Shown here one piece after another: positions 1-10,629 of a stretch of DNA of 64,000 bases (the stretch's first letter is position 1; each line of letters begins with the position of its first letter). The notes below the pieces were generated by a model, which worked only from the letters and a program-made list of their open reading frames with translations, did no database searches and was not told the DNA's origin. Source of the DNA: Corythoichthys intestinalis (Eukaryota; Chordata; Actinopteri; Syngnathiformes; Syngnathidae); the NCBI RefSeq assembly GCF_030265065.1, contig NC_080407.1:42949666-43013665 (forward strand), given 5' to 3'. The translations under genes and the position numbers were made by a program.

Positions 1-131
1 TTTTTTAGACTGTTTAAGGCTCAGCTCAGGTATTTCAATTTTTTATGTTCCTTATCCGATTACTCGATTATTCAAACAAACTAGTTCATCGATTTGATCG
101 AGTATTAGAGTAATCGATAGCTGCAGCCTTA
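1..131 (+). mobile_element. Truncated hAT-type MITE, TAGGGCTGCAACGA family (3' half)
   Basis: Only the right half is inside the window. It matches the right part of the complete copy at 16603-17188 (shared blocks GGCTCAGCTC, TTATCCGATTACTCGATTAT and ATCGATAGCTGCAGCC) and ends at the terminal CCTTA. Non-coding. The left part lies before the window. Confidence 0.7.
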
Positions 132-811
132 ACTCCCTGCGATAGACATTTTGATTGGGAGAAGCTGGCAGTAAATGAGTTAATACTGCTTAGCTCCATG
201 GGAAAGTTGAATCCCCACCCACACACACATCTCCCACCCTAACTACACAAGGGGGCTAGACGTAGTGTTAATCCAATGTACAATGTGTTTGAGTGGCAGA
301 TCCCCTCACACTTTGAACAAGCTAGCAACTCGGGACAAACACTGGTATTTGTGAGAAGGGTGACGGGGTCAGGTGGTGTGAAAGGCCCCTTTAGGGGCTG
401 CTAGCTTGGCGTATTTTAGCTTAGCATGGAACCCCTGCCCCTGGTACATCTTGCTAGCATTCATAGAAAATCATGTAAATTGGCTTTCCTAGATTAAAAC
501 ATTTGAAAACGGGTGTCAAACATAAAGCATGGGACCAAATCCGGGCCACCACTTGATTTTGTACTTTTGTAGTCTTAATGTCTTTCACTAAAAATGAACT
601 AAATTTTAGATTGTCTTGTTTTAAAAACAAGAGAACACGTTTTGCTGCCAAGCGCATTGGTTTCTAATTTCATAAATAGGCATCAGCGCAATTAAAAAAA
701 AGTTTTAATTCAATTTTGCAAATAATATTTGACAGAGCAAGTCTATTTGTCATCTCCTCCCACTTGTGTGACCAGTAAATTAGCTTATTTTGATTTTTTA
801 TAATTATTAAT
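132..811. other. Unassigned non-coding stretch
   Basis: No open frame with recognisable protein features, no clear terminal repeats and no splice-consistent exon was seen. The sequence is AT-rich toward its right end. Confidence 0.4.
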
Positions 812-3323
812 TACCGTAATTTTCGCACTATAAGGCGACTATAAGCCGCCACCCACCGAATTTGACACGAAAATGGCATTTGTTTATATATAAGCCGAGC
901 TGTCCTCACTGTATTATAAGTGTCTGTCATAAGATCAAATGAACCATGAAGCTTTGAACCAATTGGCTGGAAAGCTTCATTGCTTTAAAAGGCTTCATTT
1001 GGCCATCACTGCTCCCTTGGGGGAGACAGTCAACTGCCACCTGCTGTCAACACTGTTGTTGTCCAACATGCCTCCTAGCATGCATTGGAGCGCTACGGAT
1101 GAAAATCACGATCAAAATTCATCTTCTGTACTAATTAATGATTCAGTTACTGCTCCATTTGTTTCATTAATTATATGGGGCTTTGCTATAGCAAAGGCCC
1201 AGATAGTAAAATTCTATTTTATTTTTTTTAATGGCGCTTCTTCGGCACAGCCTGAACTGTTTGACCGATCGGCACCATTTGAATATTGAAATGACCGGAA
1301 GTTTCACGCGACACAGTGACTTTTTCGAACCACCCTGAAAAATTTTCCCATCGCCTGTAAATGCCAATTTTTCGACCAAATTTCGATGCCATTGACAGCC
1401 ATGGACGTCCAAATTTCCAATTAATTTCCAATGACATTTACTTTGGTTAATGCCATTGACGGCCATGTATGTCAATTCTATTGATGCCAATGTACTTGGA
1501 TTCCATTGATGCATATGTAAGTCGATGCCATTGACGGCCATGGATGTCCAAATTTCCCATTCATTTTCAATTGCAAAAAAAACCTCACAAAATCCCCAAA
1601 TCAATAGGAAATAACTAGGGCTGTCAAACGATTAAAATTTTTAATCGAGTTAATTATAGCTTAAAAATTAATCGTAATTAATCGCAATTCAAACCATCTA
1701 TAAAATATGCCATATTTTTCTGTAAATTATTGTTGGAATGGAAAGATAAGACACAAGATGGATATATACATTCAACATACGGTACATAAGTACTGTATTT
1801 GTTTGTTATAACAATAAATCATCAAGACGGCATTAACATTATTAACATTCTGTTAAAGCGATCCATGGATAGAAAGACTTGTAGTTCTTAAAAGATACTA
1901 AATGTTAGTAGTTAAGTTATAGAAATGTTATATTAAAACCCCTCTTAATGTTTTCTTTTTAATAAAATTTGTAAAATTTTCAATCAAAATATAAACTAGT
2001 AGCCCGCCATAGTTGATGTCAACAATTACACAATGCTCATGGGTGCTTAAGCCCATAAAATCAGTCGCACACAAGGGCCAGCAGAGGGCGACAAAACTCC
2101 AAAAAACACAAGTGACAAGTTGGCATTGCGCTGTGCTGTCATTTTAATCTGAGCGGGGCTTGTGCGTTAATTGCGTCAAATATTTTAATGTGATTAATTA
2201 AAAATATTAATTACTGCCCGTTAACGCGATAATTTTGACAGCTCTAGAATTAACCACATACCAACAGGACATGTCCCCAAAAAGTCCCCAATTCCATTGA
2301 CACATATGGAAGTCGATGCCATTGACGGCCATGGACGCCCAAATTTCCAATTAATTTCCAATGACATTTACTTTGGTTAATGCCATTGACGGCCATGTAT
2401 GTCGATTCTATTGATGTGAATGTACCTGGATTCCATTGATGCATATGTAAGTCGATGCCATTGACGGCCATGGATGTCCAAATTTTCCATTCATTTTCAA
2501 TGGCAAAAAAAAAACAATATCCCCAAATCAACAGGAAATAACCACATATCAACAGGACGTGTTCCCCAAATCTCCCCGATTCCATTGATGCATATGGAAG
2601 TCGATGCCATTGACGGCCATGTACGTCCAAATTTCCCATTCATTTTCAATGGCAAAAAAACTATCCCCAAATTAACAGGAAATAACCAGATATCAACAGG
2701 ACGTGTCCCCCAAAAGTCCCCGATTCCACTGACACATATGGAAGTCGATGCCATGACGGCCATGGACGTCCAAATTTGCCATTCATTTCTAATGGCAAAA
2801 AAACCTGTGTCCTCAAATATTGTCCCTGAAATGTCCCTAAATCAACCTGGGCGTGGCTAAGATCTTTATCTCCCCACAGCAAAGCCCCATAGTAATTTCT
2901 CCAGAAATTGCAGTTTCTAGTTGCTAGTTATGGTATTTGGTAACACTTTAATTGACAATGGCGCTATAAGACTTATTAGACAATCATAATTATGACATGA
3001 CACGGTCATGACCATTAATGAATGCTTAAAACAATTAAGTGTTATCCGGGAAATTATTTGACTTTTGAATGGATGTAAAGATCCAAGCTGGACATAAATG
3101 GAGTTAGTGACATAATTTGCCAGTTGAGATTTAATGAAATCTCTCATAAGCATTCAGTAATGCCCATGATAGTCTCATAATTATGACAGTCTTATGACGC
3201 CTCTGTCAAATGAAGTGTTACCTATTAACCCAAATAAATCAACAAATAAGCCGCACTGGACTATAAACCACAGGATTCAAAATGAATAAAAAAGTAGCGG
3301 TTTATAGTCAGAAAATTACTGTT
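812..3323. mobile_element. Non-autonomous element with TACCGTAATTTTC ends and internal minisatellite
   Basis: The left end begins TACCGTAATTTTCGCACTAT and the right end carries the inverted counterpart, a run ending in TATAGTCAGAAAATTACTGT. Inside, at 1370-1610 and 2260-2800, a degenerate minisatellite repeats the core GCCATTGACGGCCATGGACG with TCCAAATTTCCCATTCATTT. The same family in the opposite orientation occupies about 48890-51400. The core length fluctuates, so many spurious reading frames exist on both strands. No transposase is seen, so it must have been moved in trans. It is interrupted by the MITE at 1616-2246. Confidence 0.6.
1616..2246 (+). mobile_element. hAT-type MITE, TAGGGCTGTCAAA family, copy 1
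   Basis: It starts TAGGGCTGTCAAACGATTAA and ends with the inverted GACAGCTCTA. Flanking 8-mers are GAAATAAC and GAATTAAC (7 of 8 match), the target-duplication length of hAT elements. The interior is non-coding and holds a conserved AACAATAAATCA block and an AT-rich stretch. Other copies lie at 14142, 23957, 43405, 46337 and 56490. Confidence 0.85.
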
Positions 3324-3958
3324 TTTTTATGTTGCTGACCAACCTCTGCTCCATAGTTGTACTGCTAACGCACTGAAAACGAGTGGAAATTTGATTATAG
3401 TTTGTGATTGGATTTACATATTTTTTCACACGTGACCCATTTTTAAAGTCACCAGCGAACTGTTTGAAAATGGTAAAAACAGCTTGAAAAACCTATGCGC
3501 GAGCTACTGTTTCTTAATGATGGCTGAGCTACGCCCTCTAGTGGATACCAACCTGCACAATACATGACTGCCACTTTCCAGAGCATTTGAGTCTGGGGCC
3601 CCCCAGTGAGTTTAATGGTGAACCAATTGTCGGCCATTTTAGTTGTCAAGCCCAAAATAGGCCGTTTCATGTGTGATAAGTAATTGCTGGGTCTTCCGTC
3701 TTGTTACATCCTGGCACAACAACATAAGTGGAGAGGGAGCAGATGATTTTTTTCCATGTTATTTTACCAGCAGAAGAGGATACGGAAAATATGTGTCAGC
3801 ATACTCTGAAGCTGCCGCCTGCACGGGAGGAACGAGGACACGACCAAGGGGAAGAAGCTGCAGTACACTCTGAAGTTATTAATTCACTGAAGGTTCATCG
3901 AGCTCCATCAATGGTAGTCAATGAGTTTAACGACAAACTATATTTGTAGTTTTCCATC
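3324..3958. other. Intergenic stretch downstream of the minus-strand gene
   Basis: No exon or repeat with supportable ends was seen. Short open frames here have no conserved features. Confidence 0.4.
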
Positions 3959-3964
3959 TTTATT
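3959..3964 (-). terminator. Polyadenylation signal AATAAA of the minus-strand gene
   Basis: TTTATT on the plus strand reads AATAAA on the minus strand, 42 bases past the TAA at 4006-4008. This position supports that stop as the true 3' end of the coding region. Confidence 0.65.
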
Positions 3965-4005
3965 AGTTTTTGTTATCTTTAATTTTTCTCTCCAGGTCTT
4001 TAACC

Positions 4006-6779
4006 TTACAAGGACTTGAAGGTAACGTTCCCCGTAGAAATTCGGAGGTAGTTTAGCTCTGATGAATCTTCCAGGTTCTCATTCAGCCAAAAATCAGAGA
4101 CTTCACTTCCGCTTGACTCATCGTTCGGTTTAATGTTCTGACGTTCCTCGATGGTGGTGAGAAGTTCCGGTATTTCCGATTCGGTCACGTACGTCAACGT
4201 CGTGGCGGTGGGCGTCAGAGTTGTCGATGTGTGTCGCCTAGGTAGCCTGACGATGGGCGAGTTGGTAAGGACGTGTTTGAGGCCTGTGCGGTGGACGCCG
4301 TTTACGCGCCGGCCTCGCACCGTGCTGCTAGTGGATGTCCCAAAGAGCCTCGACGTCCACTCGGGGAGTTTTAGCTCGACCCTTTCCGAGACTGGGATCT
4401 CTTTGTGGTCTGAACCGGTTCGGTGTCGCGTTCGAGGAACCGGGCTTGTGAAAGCCAAGTGAGAACTGTTCCGCTCCTGATCTGGCAAAATCTGCTGGAT
4501 GTCAGACTTGTTGGATCGTCCGACTGCAGCGTCATGGTCCTCCAGATGCGGAGATCCAGACAAGAACGGAGCAGCTGAAGTTCGTGGCTCCACTGTTCTT
4601 TGGCTGAAACTGTATTTGGACAAAGGAGCGCGATTATTGTTGGCGATTTTGAAGGTATAACCTTGTCTTTTATTGAGCAGAGAGTTGTAGCTCATGCCCG
4701 ACGAGGCCGGCCAGAAGGAATTTTTATCCCAGAGAGACTTGCGAACACTTTCGGAGGGTTTTTGAGGCACTGGCTTTCTGGTTGTAGTAGCAACCAACCT
4801 GGATGCTAAGTTTGCCGGCAAATAGAACCGAGATGCGGCTTGATAGCGACCAGCATTGACTACCGTCTCTTTCTCAGTATATTTTTCAAGCCTTTTGTCC
4901 TTCTTTGAGACTGCCGCAGAATTCAAAGGTTTCCCAAAATCTTCCCGTCGGACGAAAGAAGGCTTGAAGAAAACCGACTGTCCTGTTTTATCATTAGCGC
5001 GGGGTGACGGACTGTGTCTTAAAACGGAAGTGTTCGGTTGCCTCGACTGAAATCTACCAGGCGGACTCGTGCTGGACATTCTCTGCACTCCGTCGTGGCG
5101 TTCATTCAAATATTGGCCCGCCTGACGCCAAAGAGTTCTCGGTCCTGATTGATTACTTCTACTCGCAGGTGTTTTAGGTGCATCAACCGCAGAAACAGCT
5201 TCAAACTGTGGCTCCTCTTCGCGGTTTCTCTGTAAGGGATGACCAGGAGCGGACTTCAGAATGACCACTGGGTATTGCCGGATGTTTTTGTCTGGTTGTA
5301 TCAGTTTGTATTCCGGACTCTGGGAGTGAAAAACAATGTTGGAATACTGCTGGCTTGACTGAAGTCCAGATGAAGGGCGCTGATTGTGGCCGGACGGAGA
5401 ATACGATGACATCTTCATAACATCAGCACCGACGACTCTTTGTGAACTGGCTTGAGGGGAGAAGGAAAGATGATCGTGACTTACCGCCCATATCATGTAT
5501 AAGCACTACAATTTCATTAACTCGAGATTTGAGTCGAATTGTCGCAAAAACCTCATCCCGTTAATTCAGTTTTCAGGTTTTTTGCAACAATGTAAAAAAA
5601 AAAAAAAGGGACCTGGCAGCCACGGTAATAGGGTGGTAGGTGGGTCGCACACTTTTTCTCTATGGCGTGGCTCCCGGGGCGTGGCCTCCCCTCTTCCTGG
5701 GCTGCCGGCCGCGGGATTGGTGGGAGGAAATATCCTCTGTCGGATATTTGATGGGGCTCGCGTACGGCTGGATGTGATTGGGCGCGCCCGTGTGGGGGAC
5801 CTCGGTGCCAGATTGGCGATGGGGCAGCGTAGGGTCGGTTGCCAACGGGCTTACACTCACAAGGGAGTCACACAATTACTAGTTTCTAGATTACAGAGCT
5901 GATTTGAGTACTCTTATAGACTCATGGTGTCAACAGGAAATACATCTAGCTGACGATAGCAACAACATATTCATAATTTGTGTAGGCGTTATTTCTTCTT
6001 CTTCTTGTTGTTTGTGTTTCTTTTCTTTATTTTCTTGTGTTTTTCTTTTCTTGTTTTCCCCCATAACCCCTTCCTGTTCGCTGTTTCGTCATAATAAACG
6101 AGAAATGTTGAACGATCACAATGGAAGTCATGTTCTCAATGTGAAACATTAAAACTGTTCAGACCAATCGGAGACTTAGACTTCCATTTTCCGTGTCAAA
6201 CAGCTGAAAAGGACAGGTTAAAAAAAAAAAAAAAAAAAAAAGGTCAAATCAAGTACCGCAATTTTGATAGTCTAGAGCAGGGGTCCCCAAAATACGGCCC
6301 ACCACCACATTTCGTCCGGCCCCCTGAACAATTTTTTTTTTTTTTTACTAGTGTCGTTATTTCCTGGCTTTTTCTGTGAAGAACCCAGAGAGGATTATTT
6401 GGTTATTATCTATTTAATTAATAGTGTTATTATTATATTATATTATATTATATTATACTACATTATATTATTTTTATTTTATTTACTTTTGTTCCGTGAA
6501 GAATTTTAGGTTATTTGATTGTGGCTTTCTGAAAAAAAAATAATTTTTACATTTAGGCACTCCTGCAATCGTCACACTTTTTCTGTTACAAACTGACCCC
6601 AGCCCCTCATCAGAGAAGGGAAGAGTTATGTGGCCCTCACAGGAAAAAAGTTTGGGGACCACTGGTCTAAAGTCTGGACTCACCTTCAGAATTCGACGTG
6701 ACCAATGACAGGACATATGTACAGGCCAGCGCAAGGAGGACAAAGACGAGTCTGGGGATGGTAACGCATGAACAAACAA
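4006..6779 (-). CDS. Uncharacterised secreted-like Ser/Arg-rich protein, 5' end incomplete
   Basis: Two exons are supported: 6684-6779 and 4006-5450. The large exon opens after a good acceptor (pyrimidine tract ending CTCCCCTCAAG) and encodes about 480 residues to a TAA. The upstream exon ends at a GAAG|GTGAG donor; both sides are phase 1, so the join keeps frame. That exon encodes a basic then strongly hydrophobic run (PRLVFVLLALACTYVLSLV), like a signal peptide or signal anchor. The large exon has no cysteine, is rich in Ser, Arg, Pro and Thr, has several N-glycosylation sequons (for example NQS, NTS, NKS, NSS, NVT) and an acidic tail. The hydrophobic exon seems to begin at an acceptor (TTTTGCAG), so the initiator Met lies in an unfound upstream exon. 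No family recognised; probably extracellular and disordered (inference). Confidence 0.55.
5600..6241 (+). repeat. Interspersed repeat fragment with A-rich tail
   Basis: The blocks GGTCGGTTGCCAA.GGGCTT, TACACTCACAAGGGA, GGAAATACATCTAGCT and CATAACCCCTTCCTGTT.GCT recur in the same order at 50540-50850. This copy ends in a run of about 21 A, which suggests the 3' end of a retroposed sequence. I cannot assign a family. It lies in the intron of the minus-strand gene; the open frame across it is a by-product of its high GC content. Confidence 0.5.
6278..6664 (+). mobile_element. hAT-type MITE with CAGGGGTCCCCAAA ends
   Basis: It begins CAGGGGTCCCCAAAATACGG and ends AGTTTGGGGACCACTG, an inverted repeat. 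Flanks GTCTAGAG and GTCTAAAG match in 7 of 8 positions, as expected for an 8-bp hAT target duplication. The interior is AT-rich, with an ATTAT simple repeat at 6420-6480. It sits in the intron just downstream of the signal-like exon of the minus-strand gene. Confidence 0.8.
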
Positions 6780-7599
6780 CTGCAAAATATGATCATAAAC
6801 CAAAGGACAGATATTTACCGAATGACGAGTGACATTCTGTGCAACTTCCTCCTTGGCTTGTGCGATACTCCAAAAGGTTCCACTAGTGTCAGACAAACTG
6901 ATTGAGTGCAATGCCTCACACCTGGTCTACTTCCTGACTGGAATGACTTGGAATGTGCGGGAGTCAACCCAAAAATCTATATTTAAAAAAAATTATAATA
7001 AAACATGTTGATAACAGGAATAATGCTTGAATTGCTGAATGATTTTGAAATAAAATGTACTTGTTGGAAGACAGTTCTGATGTTCACTGAGTGCTGTTCC
7101 ACTAGTGGCCTGATGGTTGCGTAAGAACATTGAATCATATGGGGAACACCATTTTTTGTTGAGGTACAGTTGTTTTTTGGGTGCGGAATCTCAAACTGAT
7201 CTCAGTTTTTCTTTATCATGTCATTGGTAGACATTAATGGTGATCGACAAACTAGAGTTCATTTTAAGAAATGACTGTTTTACATTAACCACACCGTAAC
7301 TTTGGCGTACTACTACTATTTGCATCACTGAAACCCAGTGGCAAAAGTACAAGCAGGTGAACAAGAAAAAAAAAAGAAAAAAAAAACAGGTGAACAAAAT
7401 ATTGCCCAATAAAACCAACAGTGAGCGCAGCGCGCCTTCAGAAAAAAAAGTGAGTACTTCATCCACCAGTTTTCTTCATCATTTCTACAATATTTTATTA
7501 ATGTTTGTGATGTTAAATTAATATTCTCTCGCACATATTTATTGTTGCGCGCTATCAACTGGTTTGGTAGCGTTAATAAATAACATTCCGAAAATAAAT
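6780..7599. other. Unassigned stretch upstream of the minus-strand gene
   Basis: It should hold the missing 5' exon or promoter of the minus-strand gene, but no Met-starting exon with a phase-1 donor could be chosen with confidence. An A-rich tract lies at 7360-7386. Confidence 0.3.
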
Positions 7600-9985
7600 A
7601 TAAGCACCAAATTGTTTCTAGTGCACACCAGACACTATCTGGTAAACATTAGCATTATATAGCATTTAAACTAGCAGACTTTTGCTATGCAATTAGCCAA
7701 TTGTTGTAAACATTAGCATTATATAGCATTTAAACTAGCAGCCTTTTGCTATGCAAGTTAGCCCATTGTTGTAAACATTAGCATTATATAGCAAATTCTG
7801 CTTGTTTAAATGCTATAGCAAAAGTCTGCTAGCTTAAATGCTATATAATTCTGCTAGCTTAAATGCTATATAATGCTAATGTTTACAACAATTTGCTAAC
7901 TTGCATAGCAAAAGGCAGCTATCTTAAATGCAACATAATGATCATTTTTACCAGATATTTTTTCGTACGGACGAGAAACAATATGGTGCGTATGAGAAAC
8001 AAACTTGTGTGTACCAGAAACTGGAAAACATCATGTTTACAAGATAGCGGCCTTTTGCGATGCAAGTTAGCCAATTGTTGTAAACATTAGCAATATATAG
8101 CAAATTCTGCTAGCTTAAATGCTATAGCAAAATCTGCTAGCTTAAATGCTATATACTGCTAATGTTTACAAGATAGCGCCCTTCTGCTATGCAAGTTAGC
8201 CCATTCTTGTAAACATTAGCATTATATAGCATTTAAGCCAGTACACTTTTGCTGTAGCATTTAAGCTAGCAGAATGGGCTAACTTGCATAGCAAAAGGCC
8301 ACTATCTTAAATGCTACATAATGATGACTTTTACCAAATAGTTTTTGGTGCGCACGTGAAACAATATGGTGTTTATGAGAAACAATCTTGTGTGTACCAG
8401 AAATTATCTAGAAAACATTAGCATTATATTGCATTTTCTATATAACGCTAATTTTTAAAAAGACTTTTGCTGTAGCATTAAAGCTAGCAGAATTTGCTAT
8501 ATAATGCTAATGTTTACAACAATGGGCTAACTTGCATAGCAAAAGGCAGCCATCTTAAATGCTACATAATGATAATTTTTACCAGCTAGTTTTTGGTGCG
8601 CACGAGAAACAATTTGGTGCGTATGAGAAACAATCTTGTGTGTACCAAAAATTATCTGGAAAATGTTAGCATTTGCTAACGTTTACAAGATAGCGGCTTT
8701 TTGCTATGCAAGTTAGCAAATTGCTGTAAACATTAGCAGTAGATAGCATTTAAGATAGCAGACTTTTGCTATAGCATTTAAGCTAGCGGAATATTAAGCT
8801 AGCGGAATATGCTATATAATGCTAATGTTTATAACAATGGGCTAACTTGCGGAGCAAAAGGCCGCTATCTTAAATGCGGCATAATGATCATTTTTACCAG
8901 ATAGTTTTTGGTGCGCACAGGAAACAACATGGTGTGTACGAGAAAAAATATTGTGTGTACCAGAAACTATCTGGAAAACATTAGCATTATATAGCATTTG
9001 CTATATAATGCTAATGTTTCCAAGATCACTGCCTTTTGCTATGCAAGTTAGTCAATTGTATACATTAGCATTTTATAGCAAATGAAATAAAATATATTTA
9101 AGCTAGCTGGTGCGCACCAGATTGTTTCTAGTGTGCGCTAAAAACTATCCTGTAAAAATTATCATTATGTAGCATAATTTAAGATAGCGGCCTTATGCAA
9201 GTTAGCCCATTGTTGTAAATATTAGCATTGTATAGCATTTAAACTAGTAGACTTTTGCTATGCAAGTTAGCCAATTGTTGTAAACATTAGCGTAATATAG
9301 CATTTAAGATAGCGGCCTTTTGCTATGCAAGTTAGCCACTTGTTGTACACATTAGCATTATATAGCATTTACACTAACAAGCTTTTGCAATAGCATTTAA
9401 GCTAGCAGAATTTGCTATACAATGCTAATGATAATTTTTACCAGATAGTTTTCGGAGTTCACGACAAACAATGTGGTGTGTACCTTAACGCGTGGTAGGT
9501 GGGATGCATGCATAAAAGTAACAAAAAGGGGACAAGCTACCACTTATGCACATTTATTAACAAAAATAAATAAATCTATCTCTACGAGCTCAGAGGTTCG
9601 CACAAACGCGTTCTCAGGTGAACTCCAACACAAAAGTAAGTAGCAACAAAAGAAGAACATATTCAATATAAATAAAGCAGTGCCACCGCGTGGTGGATGT
9701 CGGTAGGAACACCATATAAGGAGGTGACTGTTACAGTACGAGATACAATCTTGTGTGTACCAAAAAAATCTTGATAGCATTAGCATCATATAGCATTTAA
9801 GCTAACAGAATTTCGCTTTGCACGTTAGCCAATTGTTGTAAACATTAGCATTATGTGACATTAAGGCTAGCAGACCTTTGCTATGCAAGTTAGCCAGTTG
9901 CAAGTCCGCTAAAATGTCCGCTAGCTTAAATGCTAAATAACATTATTGCTTACCAGATAGTTTCTGGTGTGCACAAGATTGCTTA
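7600..9985. repeat. GCTA-rich satellite of short inverted motifs
   Basis: The block is made of alternating direct and inverted copies of a few motifs: AACATTAGCATTATATAGCA, CATTTAAGCTAGCAGA, TTTTGCTATGCAAGTTAGCC and ACCAGATAGTTTTTGGTGCG. The last marks rough unit borders near 7950, 8333, 8580, 8897, 9440 and 9955, so spacing is irregular. Each unit can fold on itself. A stray piece (AGCATTTAAGCTAGCGGACT) occurs at 16961-16980 in dvl2 intron 1. The array lies about 0.6-3 kb upstream of the dvl2 start. Confidence 0.85.
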
Positions 9986-10286
9986 CATTTATTTTATTTC
10001 TGCTGATGTCCCTTTAGGTGCTCCGTAGTATTTTGCGGGTCAACTGTTGTTGTTTTTTAAAGATTTTTTTTTTTGGGGGGGGGGGGCAAAGCTTCTTGTC
10101 ACCCTGGGCACCATGTACACTAGGAACGCCAGTGGTGATAAACGTTCAATCAATGAAAAAAAACAAAAAACAAACAGGCATTACTGCAAATTGTATTCAA
10201 CACTATTTATGACGTGTTAGAGAAAAATATTGGAGGGGAAAAAAATCATTTAAAAGTTGTACGAGAGGAAAAAGGGACGAGCGTGA

Positions 10287-10294
10287 TGACGTCA
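10287..10294. promoter_or_regulatory. Palindromic CRE-like site in the dvl2 promoter region
   Basis: TGACGTCA is a perfect CREB/ATF consensus, 336 bases before the dvl2 ATG and beside CpG-rich sequence (CACGCCGCG). Binding is inferred from the motif only. Confidence 0.45.
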
Positions 10295-10629
10295 CACGCC
10301 GCGTTGGCTGGCAAGAAAAAAAAGTGGTGAAAAGTTTTTGGGAGCTCCCCCCCGCCCCCGTGTGTTTTTGTTTGGGGGGTTCGACTCGTTCGGTTCGCGT
10401 TAATGTGGTCTTCCCCCCGCTAAAATGTGGTTAAAACGGGAGTGTGTTTTTTTGTTTGGATCTACTGAGCGACGGGACGCTTAAAGCTTCGACTAAAAGG
10501 GGACGAAAATCTCAGCGACCACCGTCGGTTCACCTCTGCGGGTCGGTCCGTCTCGTTAGCCACCTAGCTTGCTAAGGGCTGCTAGTTGACCCGAAGACAA
10601 AAAAAAAAAAAAAAAAAACAGCCGCGGAC

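Noticed and set aside
4151-5050. Plus-strand open frames opposite the minus-strand gene
   Set aside because: They are antisense shadows of the long 4006-5450 exon, with no splice or protein features of their own.
5451-5484. GTAAGT donor near 5484 with the acceptor at 5451 as a host intron
   Set aside because: The interval would be only 34 bases, too short for a vertebrate intron. The phase-matched donor at 6683 is preferred.
5495-5902. 135-codon plus-strand frame
   Set aside because: It overlies a repeat also present at 50.5 kb and has no conserved domain; the frame is a by-product of GC-rich sequence.
5600-6241. Possible LTR or virus-derived sequence
   Set aside because: The repeat has an A-rich tail and a second copy, but no paired terminal repeats, primer site or gag/pol/env-like coding was seen.
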